Source: Bradyrhizobium iriomotense (lineage in GTDB: Bacteria; Pseudomonadota; Alphaproteobacteria; Rhizobiales; Xanthobacteraceae). Taken from it: 64,000 nt of DNA. Made by a program: the position numbers and the translations under genes. The DNA is taken from the NCBI RefSeq assembly GCF_018130765.1, contig NZ_JAFCJZ010000004.1, positions 124,001 to 188,000 of the forward strand. Direction: 5' to 3'. Position 1 is the stretch's first letter. Each line of letters opens with the position of its first letter. Positions 44,209 through 52,583 of the stretch are shown piece after piece. The notes under the pieces are model-generated. The model was not told the DNA's origin. It did no database searches and worked only from the letters and a program-made list of their open reading frames with translations.

Positions 44209-45165
44209 ATGAACTATCTTCGTACCGCAATGCTGCTTGCAGGCCTCACCGCCCTGTTCATGGGCGTGGGCTATCTGATCGGCGGCGCCTCCGGTGCCAT
44301 GATCGCGCTCGTCGTCGCTGCTGCGACCAATCTCTTCACCTATTGGAACTCCGACCGCATGGTGCTCTCAATGTACGGAGCGCATGAGGTCGACCGTGCG
44401 AGCGCGCCGGAGCTGGTCGGCCTTGTCGCCGAGCTTGCCGGCCGCGCCTCGCTGCCGATGCCGCGCGTGTTCCTGATGGACGAGGCCCAGCCCAATGCCT
44501 TTGCAACTGGCCGCAATCCCGAGAATGCCGCCGTCGCCGTCACCACAGGCCTGATGCGCCAGCTCAGCCGCGAGGAGCTCGCCGGCGTAATCGCGCACGA
44601 GCTCGCGCACATCAAGCATCACGACACGCTCTTGATGACGATCACCGCGACCATTGCGGGCGCCATCTCCATGCTCGCCCAGTTCGGCATGTTCTTCGGC
44701 GGCCACCGCGATAACAACGGCCCGGGCATCGTCGGCTCGATCCTGATGATGATCCTTGCGCCGCTCGGTGCCATGCTGGTGCAGATGGCGATCAGCCGTA
44801 CCCGCGAATATGCCGCTGACGATCTCGGCGCGCGCATCGTCGGACAGCCGATGTGGCTGGCCTCGGCGCTGGTGAAGATCGAAGGCGCCGCGCACCAGGT
44901 GCCGAACTATGATGCCGAGCGCAATCCCGCGACCGCGCACATGTTCATCATCAATCCGCTGTCGGGCCACGGGGTGGACAATCTGTTCGCCACCCATCCC
45001 TCGACGCAGAACCGCATCGCCGCTCTCCAGCGGCTCGCGGCCGAGCTCGGCGCGCATGCGGCGCCGTCAGTCGGCGCCAACGAGAACTATCCGCCGTCGG
45101 GCCCGTGGGGCCGCTCGTCCTCGCGCGGTCCTTCACGCGGTCCGTCTCGTGGTCCTTGGGGCTGA
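44209..45165 (+). CDS. htpX: HtpX zinc metalloprotease
   Basis: 318 residues. Two N-terminal membrane segments (about 7-27 and 28-43), the zinc motif [10 protein letters not shown] (130-139, HExxH), two more membrane segments, and the third ligand in [15 protein letters not shown] (Glu near 203). The C-terminus is a distinctive Ser/Arg/Gly/Pro repeat ([14 protein letters not shown]). HtpX degrades misfolded inner-membrane proteins, overlapping FtsH. CAGGAGACGGCC precedes the ATG at 44209. The 279-base upstream gap shows no promoter I would name; a heat-shock sigma-32 site was looked for and not seen. Confidence 0.92.
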   Translation: MNYLRTAMLLAGLTALFMGVGYLIGGASGAMIALVVAAATNLFTYWNSDRMVLSMYGAHEVDRASAPELVGLVAELAGRASLPMPRVFLMDEAQPNAFATGRNPENAAVAVTTGLMRQLSREELAGVIAHELAHIKHHDTLLMTITATIAGAISMLAQFGMFFGGHRDNNGPGIVGSILMMILAPLGAMLVQMAISRTREYAADDLGARIVGQPMWLASALVKIEGAAHQVPNYDAERNPATAHMFIINPLSGHGVDNLFATHPSTQNRIAALQRLAAELGAHAAPSVGANENYPPSGPWGRSSSRGPSRGPSRGPWG

Positions 45166-45300
45166 CGAGACCAGCCAGGATTTGCACGGGGCTTTGTGAC
45201 CTGGCGCACACAGGATCGTCGCGGCGGGTGTTAACACCTCGCCGTGAGATTTGCTTCGAAAGGGGATGCGTGGCCGGCCCTCAGCCGGCCAGCGTCGAAG

Positions 45301-45936
45301 ATGACCAGAATTGCCGTACCATTGCTGATCGTCCTGGCTGTGCTCATCGGCCTGTCCACGCATATGGTGGTCAATTGCGGGGACGAGGACGATCCCGATA
45401 TCTGCGCGGCCGTGATCGGCTTCTCGCCGCTGCGCGGCTCGCTGATCGCCTTTGCCTATGAGGGCCGCGGGCGGATCGCGCTGCGCCATGGCGACTTCCG
45501 CCGGGCGATCGCCGATTTCGACGAGGCCATCCACCTCAATCCCAACCGCGCCTCGCTCTATCGCGACCGCGCGCTCGCACGCCGGCAGAACGGTGATCTG
45601 GAGCTGGCCATCGAGGACTATGACGAGGCGATCGCGCATGATCCCAAGCGCGCCGCACCCTATCACCAGCGCGGCCTCGCGCTCGCGGCCACCGGCGATC
45701 TCGATCGCGCCATCCTGAGCTACAACACGGCTGTCCGCCTCGATCCCTCCGATGCACAGGCCCGCCTCGATCGGGGCCTGGCATTTCTTGCCCGCGGCCA
45801 GATCGACGACGCGCGCGCCGATTTCGAGGCCGCCCTGGCGCTGCCGGCCGGCAAAGACGTCCGCACGCGCGAAGCCGCGCGCGCCAAGCTCGCCGAACTC
45901 GCCAGCGCCGAGCCGCTCGCCGTGCCAAGGCGGTAG
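45301..45936 (+). CDS. Membrane-anchored TPR protein
   Basis: 211 residues. One N-terminal membrane segment (about 6-24), a short Cys-containing loop (CGDEDDPDIC), then four tetratricopeptide units from about residue 55 (RGRIALRHGDFRRAIADFDEAIHLNPN, RARARRQNGDLELAIEDYDEAI-type, RGLALAATGDLDRAILSYNTAVRLDP, RGLAFLARGQIDDARADFEAAL). It likely scaffolds a protein complex on the outside of the inner membrane. The ATG at 45301 is preferred; a 45244 start would put 19 unrelated residues ahead of the membrane helix. The start has no strong ribosome-binding site, only GAAG. Confidence 0.8.
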   Translation: MTRIAVPLLIVLAVLIGLSTHMVVNCGDEDDPDICAAVIGFSPLRGSLIAFAYEGRGRIALRHGDFRRAIADFDEAIHLNPNRASLYRDRALARRQNGDLELAIEDYDEAIAHDPKRAAPYHQRGLALAATGDLDRAILSYNTAVRLDPSDAQARLDRGLAFLARGQIDDARADFEAALALPAGKDVRTREAARAKLAELASAEPLAVPRR

Positions 45937-45960
45937 AAATATCCAGAGCTGCGTGCTCTT

Positions 45961-46110
45961 CCCCTCTCCCCTTGTGGGAGAGGGTGGCTCGCCGCGTAGC
46001 GGCGAGACGGGTGAGGGGTCTCTATCCGCGCGAAAACTCTTCTATTCGAGTTCGCTGAAGCAACCCCTCATCCGGCGCTTCGCGCCACCTTCTCCCACAA
46101 GGGGAGAAGG
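45961..46110. repeat. Intergenic palindrome, family E copy 3
   Basis: CCCCTCTCCCCTTGTGGGAGAGGG, GGCTCGCCGCGTAGCGGCGAG and GGTGAGGGG on the left; CCCCTCATCCGGCGCTTCGCGCC and CCTTCTCCCACAAGGGGAGAAGG on the right. It lies between convergent genes and is inverted relative to the two copies near 25-26 kb. Confidence 0.88.
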
Positions 46111-46122
46111 AAGAAGCTTCCG

Positions 46123-46479
46123 TTACTTCGCCTTCTTCGCTTTCGCCTTCTTCGCTTTCGCAGCCTTCTTCGCCGGCTTCTCTTCCTTCGCCTTCTTCTC
46201 CACCTTCACTGCGATCGGCGTGCTGGCGGCAAGGCGCATCGCGCGGGCGTAGCTGTCGGCGACGTTGTCGGCGGACATCTGCAGGCGCTTGGCGGCGGCG
46301 GTGGCCTGCTCCATGGTGGCCTTGGCCATCATCTTGAAGCGGTCGCCGGTCTCCTTGCCCTTGGCCTTGGCCGCGAGGCCGGTGAAGCGATCCCGCCGCT
46401 CCTTGGCGCGGGTCATCAGGCCCGTATGCAGCTGTCTGGCCAGTTGCCGGATCACGACATCCAGGTCGGCGTCCGCCAT
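46123..46479 (-). CDS. Small protein with histone-like Lys/Ala tail
   Basis: 118 residues. An N-terminal helical part of about 90 residues (VVIRQLARQLHTGLMTRAKERRDRFTG, ATAAAKRLQMSADNVADSYARAM) is followed by a tail of almost only Lys and Ala with KK, AKK and KAK repeats, like histone H1 C-termini and the tails of bacterial HC1/AlgP proteins. It could bind DNA, RNA or polyphosphate; no DNA-binding fold is recognised in the front. GAGGATGAAAGAAC upstream gives a good ribosome-binding site. I know of no named family for the front part. Confidence 0.8.
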   Translation of the reverse strand: MADADLDVVIRQLARQLHTGLMTRAKERRDRFTGLAAKAKGKETGDRFKMMAKATMEQATAAAKRLQMSADNVADSYARAMRLAASTPIAVKVEKKAKEEKPAKKAAKAKKAKAKKAK

Positions 46480-46582
46480 GTTCTTTCATCCTCTTGAAAA
46501 CAGGTATCGATGCGGGCGGGACTATGCAGATCGGGCCCCACCTTGGCAATTGGTGGCCGCCCGTCATCCGCAGCTTCCGGGT

Positions 46583-46616
46583 CCCAAAACAAGAAAGCCG
46601 CGCATTTTGCGCGGCT
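46583..46616 (-). terminator. Intrinsic terminator of the zincin gene
   Basis: Read on the minus strand: AGCCGCGC-AAAAT-GCGCGGCT, then TTCTTGTTTT. An 8-base-pair stem and a T-rich tail, 27 bases past the stop of the gene at 46643. Confidence 0.85.
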
Positions 46617-46642
46617 CTTGTGTGTCCGGCGGTGTTTCCGCC

Positions 46643-47443
46643 TCACTTCAGCGAGGCAACCGGGCCGCTCGACGCTGCCGGGTCGGGGTCGAAGCCGAAC
46701 ACGCCGACCAGGTATTTGTAATAGTCCGGCATCTTCTCCTTGAGCACCTCACGCGACTTGGGGTCGTGGAATTCGCTCTTTCCGGAGAGGAAGATGCTGG
46801 CGGTCACCGCGAAGAACTCCGTCGGGTTCTTCAGCGCGTAGGATTCCTTGGGCAGCATGTCCTTGGACTTGGCCAGGGCATAATAGCCGATCACGCCCTT
46901 GTTGGCGTAGCCGTCCGGCAGCAGCCGCGCGTGGAAGGCGTGCAGCATCTCGTGCAGCAGCACGGCCTCCTTCTCGTAGCGCATCATGTCCGGCCGCAGC
47001 ATGATCACGCCGAGCCCCGAATCGACCGCGAGGTCGATGGCGTTGGGATTGGTCCAGCGCTGCTTGCCGGGGTCCCAGACCGTCAGGGTCCGGGGCGCGG
47101 TGCGCTGCATGTCCGGCGTGACCCGGCCGTAGCAGGCGGTGGCGGCGCCTTCGTCGAGGCAGGCGAGCTCGCTCGCGACGATCGGAACAGTGTGGAAGAA
47201 GCGCAGCACGCGCGGGGAGAGGCCGGCGCCTTCGACGACGTCGATCTGGCTCTTCAGGTTCTCGGTGAGCTTGTCGACGTCCTTGCGGTCGCGGTTCTCG
47301 GAGATGTCGAACATGTAGCCGCGATAGCTCTGGAAGCCCGGCGGCAGCGTCTGCGCCGCGTCGGCATCGAGCGAGCCGGCCTTGGATGGATTGGCAAAGA
47401 GCGCGCCGACGACGGTCGCGGCCAGCAGCAACGCAATGCGCAT
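46643..47443 (-). CDS. Exported putative zinc metallopeptidase (HExxH), uncharacterised
   Basis: 266 residues. A signal peptide ends around PSKA (residue 22). The body has three Cys (94, 104 and surroundings) and HEMLHAF (164-170), a zinc-protease HExxH motif. A downstream NPTEFFAVTASIFLSG (206-221) offers Glu209 as a third ligand; this layout recalls the catalytic domain of anthrax lethal-factor-like (ATLF) or other gluzincin families. Substrate and partner are unknown. It is a single gene with its own terminator. AGGGGTTCATC upstream of the ATG provides a weak ribosome-binding site. The alternative is a non-enzymatic protein that merely keeps the motif. Confidence 0.75.
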   Translation of the reverse strand: MRIALLLAATVVGALFANPSKAGSLDADAAQTLPPGFQSYRGYMFDISENRDRKDVDKLTENLKSQIDVVEGAGLSPRVLRFFHTVPIVASELACLDEGAATACYGRVTPDMQRTAPRTLTVWDPGKQRWTNPNAIDLAVDSGLGVIMLRPDMMRYEKEAVLLHEMLHAFHARLLPDGYANKGVIGYYALAKSKDMLPKESYALKNPTEFFAVTASIFLSGKSEFHDPKSREVLKEKMPDYYKYLVGVFGFDPDPAASSGPVASLK

Positions 47444-47674
47444 GATGAACCCCCTGATGTCACTTCGCCCGGCAGGATAGGCCGCCGTTGTTTGCGAAAA
47501 GTGAGTGGGGCGAGACTAAGGCAGCGATGTTGAGGCGTGCTTAACCGTTGGTTGCAGATCGCGGAGTCGGATTAGTGCCGGGTTAACCAAGCGTGGATCG
47601 GCAGCGCACTTCGGCGTAACATCTGCTCCGGGCACCAGGCCCGAAAGTCCAGACAGCCGGAAGGGGAGGATGCC

Positions 47675-47968
47675 ATGTATGCCGCCATCCGTCAGGCCAA
47701 GGCGAAAAGCGGGAGTGCGGAAGAACTGACGCGCCGCATCAAGGACGGTGCCGTTCCGATCATCAGCGATGTCGAAGGTTTCCGCGCCTATTACGTCGTC
47801 TATGCCGGCGACGACACGGTCACCGCGATCTCGATCTTCGACAAGTTCGAGCAGGCCGAGGAGGCGAACAAGCGCGCCATCGCCTGGATCGAGAAGGATC
47901 TCGGCCCGCTGCTCGCCGGCGACGCCCGCGCCGTGGCGGGGCCGGTGATCGTGCATACGCTGGCGTAG
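47675..47968 (+). CDS. Small ABM-like dimeric alpha-beta barrel protein
   Basis: 97 residues. MYAAIRQAKAKSGSAEELTRRIKDGAVPIISDVEGFRAYYVVYAGDDTVTAISIFDKFEQAEEANKRAIAWI fits the dimeric alpha-beta barrel (antibiotic biosynthesis monooxygenase-like) fold, which is used by heme-degrading, stress-related and quinone-oxidising enzymes. There is no catalytic motif that assigns a reaction. GGAAGGGGAGGATGCC before the ATG gives a strong ribosome-binding site. The gene stands alone; 231 bases upstream hold no recognised element. Confidence 0.75.
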   Translation: MYAAIRQAKAKSGSAEELTRRIKDGAVPIISDVEGFRAYYVVYAGDDTVTAISIFDKFEQAEEANKRAIAWIEKDLGPLLAGDARAVAGPVIVHTLA

Positions 47969-47990
47969 GGGCGCTAGCTCTTTCCTCGTG

Positions 47991-48110
47991 TCGTCCCGGC
48001 GAAGGCCGGGACCCATACCCCCAGGGAGGAGTTATGGCGCGAGATCGGAGTTACCTGTCTTCGCCAAATCGCGGCCTGTGGTTATGGGTCCCGGCCTGCG
48101 CCGGGACGAC
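47991..48110. repeat. Intergenic palindrome, family H
   Basis: TCGTCCCGGCGAAGGCCGGGACCCATA at the left and TATGGGTCCCGGCCTGCGCCGGGACGA at the right pair over about 26 bases around a 65-base centre. It lies between the ABM-like gene and the end of the ScfR-like gene. Confidence 0.88.
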
Positions 48111-48149
48111 ATCGAGATTGTGTCTTGCGCCTTCCTTCAAAGGCGCCCC

Positions 48150-49595
48150 TCACAACTCCCGTGCATTCGAGAACGCGAAGCTCGACACCCGCCGCGTCGT
48201 CTCATCCAAAATCAGCGTGCGGGTGATCGGCGGCTCGGCGCGCTGGGCGCAGTTTTCGCGTTCGCAGAGGCGACAGTTGACGCCGATCGGCGTGCCTTCG
48301 GTCTTCTCCAGGTCCATGCCGGCTGCGTAGGTCAGGCGCGCGGCGTGGCGGATCTCGCAGCCGAGGCCGATGGCGAAGCGCGGCTGCGGCAGCGGATGCG
48401 GCGCGACCGGGCGGCGCACCATCTGCGCGATCGAGAAATAGCGCGTGCCGTCGGACAGCTCGATCACCTGCTTCAGCAGGCGATCCGGCGTGTCGAAGGT
48501 CGAGTGCACGTTCCACAAAGGACAGGTGCCGCCGAACTTCGAGAACGGGAACGTGCCGGACGAGAAACGCTTGGAGACGTTACCGGCATTGTCGACGCGC
48601 AAGAGGAAGAACGGAATGCCGCGCGCGTTCGGCCGTTGCAAGGTGGTGAGGCGATGGCAGACCTGCTCGAAGCCGGAATTGAAGCGCTGCGCCAGCACGT
48701 GGATGTCGTAGTTGAGCGCTTCGGCAGCGGCGAGGAAGGCGGGGTAGGGCATCATCACGGCGGCCGCGAAGTAATTGCCGAGCGTGATGCGGAACAGCCG
48801 CCGCGGTGCGTCGTCGAGCGGACCGGCGCGGCCGATGATCGTCTCCAGGGCTTGCGCGCATTCGCCAAGCCCGAGCTGGAAGGCGAGCTGGAAGGCGCGG
48901 CCGGGTGGATCGACCAGCTCCGAGATCAGCAGCTGCCGGCGGTGGCGGTCGAAGCGCCGCAATGTCTCGCGCATCACGTCGACCGGCATGATGCGGGTCT
49001 GGATCGAGTGCTTCTCGCGCAGGCGCGCGACCAGCGCCGCGTAAAGCCCTTCGGCGGGCACGTCCAGCTCGTCGCGCAGGTTCTCCGCGGCTTGCTCGAG
49101 CTCCGGAAAATAGTTGCGGTTGGCCTCGATCAGCTCGCGCACGCGCTCGACCGGATTGGCCTCGTAGCGCGTGCCGACGTCGCGGTCGGCCATCTGGGCT
49201 GCCGCCAGCGTCTCGCCCTGGCGCGCCTCGGTATAGGCCGCGTAGAGCCGCTGCAGCGCATGGGTGACGCCGGGACAGAGCTCGGCGAGGTCACGCAGTT
49301 CCTGCTTGGGAACGTCGATCTGGCGGAACAGGGGATCGGAGAAGATCTCGTTCAGCTCGGCGAAGAAACGGTCCTCGTCAGCGGTGGCGAGGTCGCGCAG
49401 GTCGAGATCGTAGGTCTCGGCCAGCCGCAGCAGGATCTGCGCCGTCACCGGGCGTTGGTTGCGCTCGATCAGGTTGACGTAACTGGGGGAGATCCCGAGC
49501 CCCTCGGCGATCTGGGTCTGCGACAGCCCCAATTGCTGCCGGATCCGCCGGAAGCGCGGGCCGACGAACAGTTTCTTGCCGGACTCGGCGGCCAT
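48150..49595 (-). CDS. ScfR/RamB-type XRE regulator (short-chain fatty acyl-CoA sensing)
   Basis: 481 residues. An XRE helix-turn-helix occupies about 12-70 (RFRRIRQQLGLSQTQIAEGLGISPSYVNLIERNQRPV), then a long domain with FPYPAFLAAAEALNYDIHVLAQRF-type ImmA/IrrE-like sequence, and a C-terminal Cys-rich part (CPLWNVH, CRLCERENCAQR). This is the RamB/PccR/ScfR class, which controls isocitrate lyase, acetate or propionyl-CoA genes and binds a short-chain acyl-CoA; the Cys cluster could hold a metal. AGGAGATCTGAGAC lies before the ATG. It is divergent from aceA across 241 bases and is the natural candidate for aceA control. Confidence 0.85.
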   Translation of the reverse strand: MAAESGKKLFVGPRFRRIRQQLGLSQTQIAEGLGISPSYVNLIERNQRPVTAQILLRLAETYDLDLRDLATADEDRFFAELNEIFSDPLFRQIDVPKQELRDLAELCPGVTHALQRLYAAYTEARQGETLAAAQMADRDVGTRYEANPVERVRELIEANRNYFPELEQAAENLRDELDVPAEGLYAALVARLREKHSIQTRIMPVDVMRETLRRFDRHRRQLLISELVDPPGRAFQLAFQLGLGECAQALETIIGRAGPLDDAPRRLFRITLGNYFAAAVMMPYPAFLAAAEALNYDIHVLAQRFNSGFEQVCHRLTTLQRPNARGIPFFLLRVDNAGNVSKRFSSGTFPFSKFGGTCPLWNVHSTFDTPDRLLKQVIELSDGTRYFSIAQMVRRPVAPHPLPQPRFAIGLGCEIRHAARLTYAAGMDLEKTEGTPIGVNCRLCERENCAQRAEPPITRTLILDETTRRVSSFAFSNAREL

Positions 49596-49651
49596 GTCTC
49601 AGATCTCCTCTCAGATATCCTGGCACATCAAGGACAGTCTTGCTGACCTAT

Positions 49652-49702
49652 ATTTTACAAGATTTACAAAATAACATCTATTACATGTTCTGATGTTACA
49701 TG
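49652..49702. promoter_or_regulatory. Candidate ScfR operator / aceA promoter region with direct repeats
   Basis: Two TTTACAA blocks at 49654 and 49663 (nine bases apart) and two TTACATG blocks at 49681 and 49696 (15 apart) lie in an AT-rich stretch between the divergent regulator and aceA. RamB/PccR-type sites elsewhere are tandem TTTGCAAA-like motifs, so the TTTACAA pair is the better candidate. The motif match is by eye only. Confidence 0.45.
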
Positions 49703-49836
49703 ACATCACCAATAAAAAACAAGCCATCTATACGAAGTTTCTGTTTTCGCGTTTAGCTCCTGACACGCATCTCGCAATGCATTGTCAAGAATGTCGATGG
49801 CCAGCCATCGGCCATCGTCAGCGAAAGGATAGGCAC

Positions 49837-51471
49837 ATGAATTACCAGCCCCGCGGCATCAACGCGCTTCAGCGCCCGGCCTCGTATCAGAGCGAGATCG
49901 AGGCAGCCCAGGCGCTCCTCAAGACCCAGCCGACCTGGAACGGCGTGTCGGCCGAAGCCGTCGCACGCATGCGCCTGCAGAACCGCTTCAAGACCGGCCT
50001 CGACGTCGCCCGCTACACCGCGGCGCTGATGCGCGCCGACATGGCGGCCTATGACAAGGACCCGACCAAGTACACCCAGTCGCTGGGCTGCTGGCACGGC
50101 TTCATCGCCCAGCAGAAGCTGATCTCCGTCAAGAAGCACTTCGGTGGCAAGACCGATCGCACCTACCTGTATCTCTCGGGCTGGATGATCGCGGCGCTGC
50201 GCTCCGAGTTCGGCCCGCTGCCCGACCAGTCGATGCACGAGAAGACCTCGGTGCCGGCGCTGATCGAGGAGCTCTACACCTTCCTGCGTCAGGCGGACAC
50301 GCGTGAGCTCAACGACATCTTCCGCAGCCTCGACAAGGCGCGCAAGGAAGGCGACAAGACCCGCGAGAAGGAGCTGATCGAGAAGATCGACAACTTCCAG
50401 ACTCACGTCGTCCCCGTCATCGCCGACATCGACGCCGGCTTCGGCAACGCCGAGGCCACCTATCTGCTCGCCAAGAAGATGATCGAGGCGGGCGCCTGTG
50501 CGCTCCAGATCGAGAACCAGGTCTCGGACGAGAAGCAGTGCGGCCACCAGGACGGCAAGGTCACCGTGCCGCATGACGTCTTCCTTGCGAAGATCCGCGC
50601 CTGCCGTCATGCCTTCCTCGAGCTCGGGATCGAAGACGGCATCGTCGTGACCCGCACCGACTCGCTCGGCGCTGGCCTCACGCAGCAGATCGCCGTCAGC
50701 CACAAGCCCGGCGACATCGGCGACCAGTACAACAGCTTCCTCGACTGCGAGGAAATCACTGCGGAGAACGCCCGCAACGGCGACGTCATCATCAACCGCA
50801 ACGGCAAGATGATGCGTCCGAAACGGCTGCCCTCCAATCTCTACCAGTTCCGTCCCGGCACCGGTGCAGACCGCTGCGTGCTCGACTGCATCACCTCGCT
50901 GCAGAACGGCGCCGACCTGCTCTGGATCGAGACCGAGAAGCCGCATATCGAGCAGATCGCCAGCATGGTCGACCGCATCCGCAAGGTCGTGCCGAACGCC
51001 AAGCTCGCCTACAACAACTCGCCGTCGTTCAACTGGACCCTCAACTTCCGTTGGCAGGTCTACGACGCGATGAAGGAAGCGGGCCAGGACGTCAGCAAGT
51101 ACAACCGTGCTGAGCTGATGAAGGCGGAGTACGACGATACGCCGCTGGCGAAGGAAGCCGACGAGCGCATCCGCACCTTCCAGGCGGATTCGGCCAAGCG
51201 TGCCGGCATCTTCCACCACCTGATCACGTTGCCGACCTATCACACGGCCGCGCTGTCCACCGACAACCTCGCCAGGGAGTATTTCGGCGAGCAGGGCATG
51301 CTGGGCTACGTCAAGAACGTCCAGCGCGCCGAGATCCGTCAGGGCATCGCCTGCGTGAAGCACCAGAACATGGCCGGCTCCGACATCGGCGACGACCACA
51401 AGGAGTACTTCGCCGGCGAGGCTGCCCTGAAGGCGGGCGGCGCCCACAACACCATGAACCAGTTCGGCTAA
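49837..51471 (+). CDS. aceA: Isocitrate lyase
   Basis: 544 residues, the long bacterial form (E. coli AceA has 434). The active-site motif KQCGHQDGK (233-241, catalytic Cys235) differs from the common KKCGHM/LxGK in the second and sixth positions. IADIDAGFGNAEATYLL (Mg-binding region) and TRTDSLGAG, LPSNLYQFRPG, NNSPSFNWTLNF follow. It splits isocitrate to glyoxylate and succinate for the glyoxylate bypass used on acetate and fatty acids. GAAAGGATAGGCAC precedes the ATG at 49837; an earlier frame start at 49693 covers the regulatory region and is rejected. Malate synthase is not in the window. A small DUF4170 gene follows 29 bases later. Confidence 0.93.
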   Translation: MNYQPRGINALQRPASYQSEIEAAQALLKTQPTWNGVSAEAVARMRLQNRFKTGLDVARYTAALMRADMAAYDKDPTKYTQSLGCWHGFIAQQKLISVKKHFGGKTDRTYLYLSGWMIAALRSEFGPLPDQSMHEKTSVPALIEELYTFLRQADTRELNDIFRSLDKARKEGDKTREKELIEKIDNFQTHVVPVIADIDAGFGNAEATYLLAKKMIEAGACALQIENQVSDEKQCGHQDGKVTVPHDVFLAKIRACRHAFLELGIEDGIVVTRTDSLGAGLTQQIAVSHKPGDIGDQYNSFLDCEEITAENARNGDVIINRNGKMMRPKRLPSNLYQFRPGTGADRCVLDCITSLQNGADLLWIETEKPHIEQIASMVDRIRKVVPNAKLAYNNSPSFNWTLNFRWQVYDAMKEAGQDVSKYNRAELMKAEYDDTPLAKEADERIRTFQADSAKRAGIFHHLITLPTYHTAALSTDNLAREYFGEQGMLGYVKNVQRAEIRQGIACVKHQNMAGSDIGDDHKEYFAGEAALKAGGAHNTMNQFG

Positions 51472-51500
51472 CGAATCTCGACTTCGACAGGAGACTGACA

Positions 51501-51710
51501 ATGACCAAAGGCAGCAATTTCTGGGTGATCGGCGGCGAGTTCGGTTCGATGAACTTCCACAAGCTCGTGGAAGGCTCGGCCCAGGTCAAAGGTCCGTTCA
51601 AGACCCGCAAGGAAGCCGAGGACTGCTGGCGCGAGGTTTCGGAAGAGAGCCGCCACAAGGCCGGCGTCCGCTTCTCGATCGTGGAAGAGCCCTCGCGCGT
51701 CTCGGCCTGA
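51501..51710 (+). CDS. DUF4170 small protein, aceA operon
   Basis: 69 residues: a compact protein (FWVIGGEFGSMNFHKLVEGSAQVKGPF) with a C-terminal helix (RKEAEDCWREVSEESRHKAGVRFSIVEE). This DUF4170 family is found next to isocitrate lyase in many Rhizobiales, so co-function is likely, but its activity is unknown. CAGGAGACTGACA just before the ATG is a strong ribosome-binding site. It is 29 bases after aceA and before a shared terminator, so the two form an operon. Confidence 0.85.
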   Translation: MTKGSNFWVIGGEFGSMNFHKLVEGSAQVKGPFKTRKEAEDCWREVSEESRHKAGVRFSIVEEPSRVSA

Positions 51711-51752
51711 GGGCCGACTAGCCGACCTGAATTAAGAAGACGTCCAAGGACG

Positions 51753-51796
51753 GATGGTCCCATCCAGGCTCTGCCTGGGTGGGATCGTCTGTTTTT
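51753..51796 (+). terminator. Intrinsic terminator of the aceA operon
   Basis: GATGGTCCCATCCAGGC-TCT-GCCTGGGTGGGATCGTC: a 17-base-pair stem with a few G-U pairs, a 3-base loop, then TG and TTTTT. Confidence 0.9.
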
Positions 51797-51906
51797 GGCA
51801 CAGGTCACGCGCCTGTGGGCGCCGTAAGTGTCTGGAATTATGGGCCCTTTGCGCAGGGTTTGGTTGCTGATAGGTTAACGGGGATAAGTCGAGGACGAGG
51901 CCGACA

Positions 51907-52461
51907 ATGTCAGAGCCCGAGACCAGCGGGACCCATCCCAGCCAGCCGCGCCCGGTGCGGCTGCGCGACGCGCTGCTGCGCGCACGGATCGAGGCCGCCG
52001 ACCGGACTGGCGTCGTCGTCGACCTCAGGGACGCCGAGGTGGCGCGGCTGGAGATCCTCAACGACGCGCTCGACCCGCTGTTCGCCCAGGTGCCTGACAA
52101 GATCGACCTGTTCGATCGCGGGATCAGCCAGGGCGATACGCCCAGACTCTGGATCGACGTCGTCGCCCACATCATGATGGGGCGCGACAAGCGGATGTAT
52201 CGCTTCGTCCAGGACACCCGCTTCGGCCGCATCGTGCTCGCCGAATCGCACGACACCGCCGTTATCGTCGAGGCCGTCACCGACTATGTCGCCCGCCGCA
52301 TGATCGAGCGCGAGCATGCGATGGTGGTCCCGCCCGAACCGCAAGCCCCGGCCACCGAGCCGCCGCGCCGCTCGCGGGTCTGGCCGTTTCTATTCGGCTT
52401 TGTGCTCGGTGCGGCCGCGCTGTTTGGCCTTGCCGTGCTCGCGGTCCTCCGTAGCTGGTGA
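51907..52461 (+). CDS. Tail-anchored membrane protein of unknown function
   Basis: 184 residues: a soluble front part (about 1-140) with the mixed pattern DAEVARLEILNDALDPLFAQVPDKIDLFDRGISQGDTPRLWIDVVAHIMMGRDKRMYRFVQDTRFGRIVLAESHD, then a Pro-rich linker and one C-terminal membrane helix (about 160-180, RVWPFLFGFVLGAAALFGLAV). A cytosolic domain held at the inner membrane is likely. The front part is conserved in unnamed Bradyrhizobium proteins; I cannot link it to a known family. The start ATG at 51907 has only GGCCGACA upstream, so initiation is uncertain. Confidence 0.7.
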   Translation: MSEPETSGTHPSQPRPVRLRDALLRARIEAADRTGVVVDLRDAEVARLEILNDALDPLFAQVPDKIDLFDRGISQGDTPRLWIDVVAHIMMGRDKRMYRFVQDTRFGRIVLAESHDTAVIVEAVTDYVARRMIEREHAMVVPPEPQAPATEPPRRSRVWPFLFGFVLGAAALFGLAVLAVLRSW

Positions 52462-52475
52462 ATTTCTCCGTCGTC

Positions 52476-52576
52476 GTCATTCCGGGGCGCGCGAAGCGCG
52501 AGCCCGGAATCCATTCATCAGCGCGTATTGCGGCCCGATGGATTCCGGGCTCATGCTTCGCATGCCCCGGAATGAC
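52476..52576. repeat. Intergenic palindrome, family B copy 4
   Basis: GTCATTCCGGGGCGCGCGAAGCGCGAGCCCGGAATCCATTC at the left and GATGGATTCCGGGCTCATGCTTCGCATGCCCCGGAATGAC at the right. It separates convergent genes. Confidence 0.85.
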
Positions 52577-52583
52577 AAGCACC

